Source: Burkholderia sp. SRS-46
GTDB taxonomy: Bacteria; Pseudomonadota; Gammaproteobacteria; Burkholderiales; Burkholderiaceae
Assembly: GCF_004343775.1 (NCBI RefSeq)
Contig: NZ_PTXL01000003.1
Span: forward strand, 682,001-746,000
DNA: 64,000 nt
Direction of reading: 5' to 3'
Each line of letters opens with the position of its first letter. Positions within the stretch are counted from its first letter, which is position 1. This document shows positions 63,036 to 64,000 of this stretch, piece after piece. Made by a program: the position numbers and the translations under genes. The notes under the pieces were generated by a model, which worked only from the letters and a program-made list of their open reading frames with translations, was not told where the DNA came from and ran no database searches.

Positions 63036-63567
63036 GTTTCCTCCATGTTCTCGTGGGCAAGGGCAATTGCGTCGATGAACCCGATGAACGGATGTCGCCT
63101 GCCGGCGAAAGCACTGCTGAATGACGCTTGAATCGGGATGCTCGGTGCGAGACCGCCGGATGCTCGCGGGATCGCGAGGCGGATCGTGTGCCGACGCGGC
63201 AACGCGCCGTCGTGGTGCGCGCTTCGGCGGAAACTTTTGGACTTCGGCTACGTCGCGTGCTGCACGCTCGCTCCCACACGCAGGTGTGGTTCGGTAGCAC
63301 GATTGCATGCTAAACCATTCGTCTGATGAATGGGGCGGGAATGCGCATTGTTCATCCCGTTTTTGATCACGCAGGGTCGTTAATGAATCGCGCAGCGGCG
63401 CATTGGCGAGGCGAATCGTGTGACGCAGCCCGTGTTGATTTTCGGCGCGCCGGATGTCGAGCGGGTATCCCGCGCGGATCGATTATTCCGCAGTCCTTGG
63501 TAATGTGATCGAGCTTTCCTCTTCGGCAGTCGTACAGCTTGCACTGCCGGTACTGCCCGAAGCGCGC
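63036..63567. other. no gene recognised in this intergenic region
   Basis: 532 bp between two minus-strand genes; presumably holds the promoter for the glycosidase-like gene. No clear motif. Confidence 0.35.
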
Positions 63568-64000
63568 TCAGCGCGCCCGCAGCCGCGCGACCATCTCGTG
63601 GATCACGATATGGCGGATCGCCCTCAGCAGCCGAATTTCGCCACCCAGCGTCGCCGCGAGTTCCGGGCGCTCGGCCATCAGCGCCTCGTTGTCGCGGCCG
63701 ACTTCGAGCAGCAGGGTGTCGGCCTCCGCCGGAATGCGCTGCAGCAGGTCGTCGATATGGCGCAGCGCGGTCGCGCGCGTCAGGCCGAGCGCCGCGCCGG
63801 CGGCCGCGAGCACCTCGCGCGTGAAATCCGCGTAGCGCTGCACGCCGGCGACCGGCCGCGTGAATTCCGCGAGATCGGGCCAGCGGCTGCGCATGCTGTA
63901 GGTCGCGGTTTCGTACACGCAGTCGCACAGCAGGTCGTAGTGCGGCGCCAGCGACAGGCCGCTGTCGGCGACGACGAAGCTCAGGTTCTTCAGGTGCGAA
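63568..64000 (-). CDS. HipA-like kinase, C-terminal part (5' end outside window)
   Basis: The visible 144 residues begin SHLKNLSFVVADSGLSLAPH and continue YDLLCDCVY, the metal-binding and substrate-loop end of HipA-family Ser/Thr kinases (compare H-x-KN followed by APxYDLL), then a helical C-terminal domain (DLLQRIPAEADTLLLEVG). HipA phosphorylates glutamyl-tRNA synthetase and causes persistence; the matching HipB antitoxin would lie beyond the window edge. The catalytic base is outside the window, so activity cannot be judged. Confidence 0.8.
   Translation of the reverse strand, partial: SHLKNLSFVVADSGLSLAPHYDLLCDCVYETATYSMRSRWPDLAEFTRPVAGVQRYADFTREVLAAAGAALGLTRATALRHIDDLLQRIPAEADTLLLEVGRDNEALMAERPELAATLGGEIRLLRAIRHIVIHEMVARLRAR

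Noticed and set aside
60873-63131. 752-codon plus-strand frame
   Set aside because: Shadow of the glycosidase-like lipoprotein, which has a lipobox and a ribosome site.

Overview
The window is high-GC proteobacterial DNA that looks like an accessory-rich replicon of a Burkholderia species, probably the B. cepacia complex. The organism call is an inference. It rests on codon bias, an OmpC-type porin starting in a long alanine-rich signal, a trimeric autotransporter with an extended signal peptide, short H-NS proteins, and many LysR/MarR/MocR/TetR/IclR regulators. I see no rRNA, tRNA or CRISPR array.

Region 1 (1-10.1 kb) is the most striking part: a probable dedicated peptide-export system. 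It holds a C39 peptidase-ABC exporter with cyclic-nucleotide-binding domains (5' end outside the window), a sigma-54 activator translationally coupled to it, a PP2C phosphatase, a membrane Ser/Thr kinase, an LRAT-like protein, and four small genes. The four small products share an exactly 26-residue leader with the pattern DR-x-AM-[SA]-x-[VI]-x-G-[GA]. Three strong -24/-12 (sigma-54) promoters face the peptide and LRAT operons. The simplest model is that the activator turns on peptide and LRAT transcription, the exporter cleaves leaders after residue 26 and secretes cysteine-free Asn/Gln/Val-rich cores, and the kinase/phosphatase pair and cyclic nucleotides tune the process.

Region 2 (10.1-18.0 kb) has a Tat-exported molybdenum hydroxylase pair (2Fe-2S and molybdopterin subunits), an unknown 782-residue protein paired with a LodB-like flavoprotein, and a porin. 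Region 3 (18.06-23.16 kb) is a lower-GC islet of exported peptidases (C11 clostripain type, S10 carboxypeptidase lipoprotein) and a degenerate EF-hand protein. It is bounded by an inverted repeat, a decayed IS5-family element and a second solo IS end.

Region 4 (23.2-36.6 kb) is mostly regulators beside their likely targets: GlxA/SDR, MarR/enoyl-CoA hydratase sharing a TTCGCATGCGAA operator, MocR/DJ-1, TetR, and LysR/LysE. It also holds a second-type cysS gene preceded by a Cys-rich leader ORF and terminator. Region 5 (36.6-41.4 kb) holds a translation/cold-shock group (extended IF-1 overlapping bS21, a CspA-type protein) and a deletion scar that fused the 5'-truncated remains of a divergent LysR and aldo-keto reductase.

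Region 6 (42-52 kb) holds IclR, H-NS, a 1751-residue YadA-type adhesin with 96-bp and 129-bp tandem DNA repeats, and a tyrosine recombinase. Region 7 (52-64 kb) has a 7TM-type histidine kinase convergent and overlapping with its OmpR-type regulator, a TfoX-like protein, an Agd3/CE18-like polysaccharide deacetylase next to a six-hairpin glycosidase-like lipoprotein, and the C-terminal part of a HipA-like kinase running off the window.
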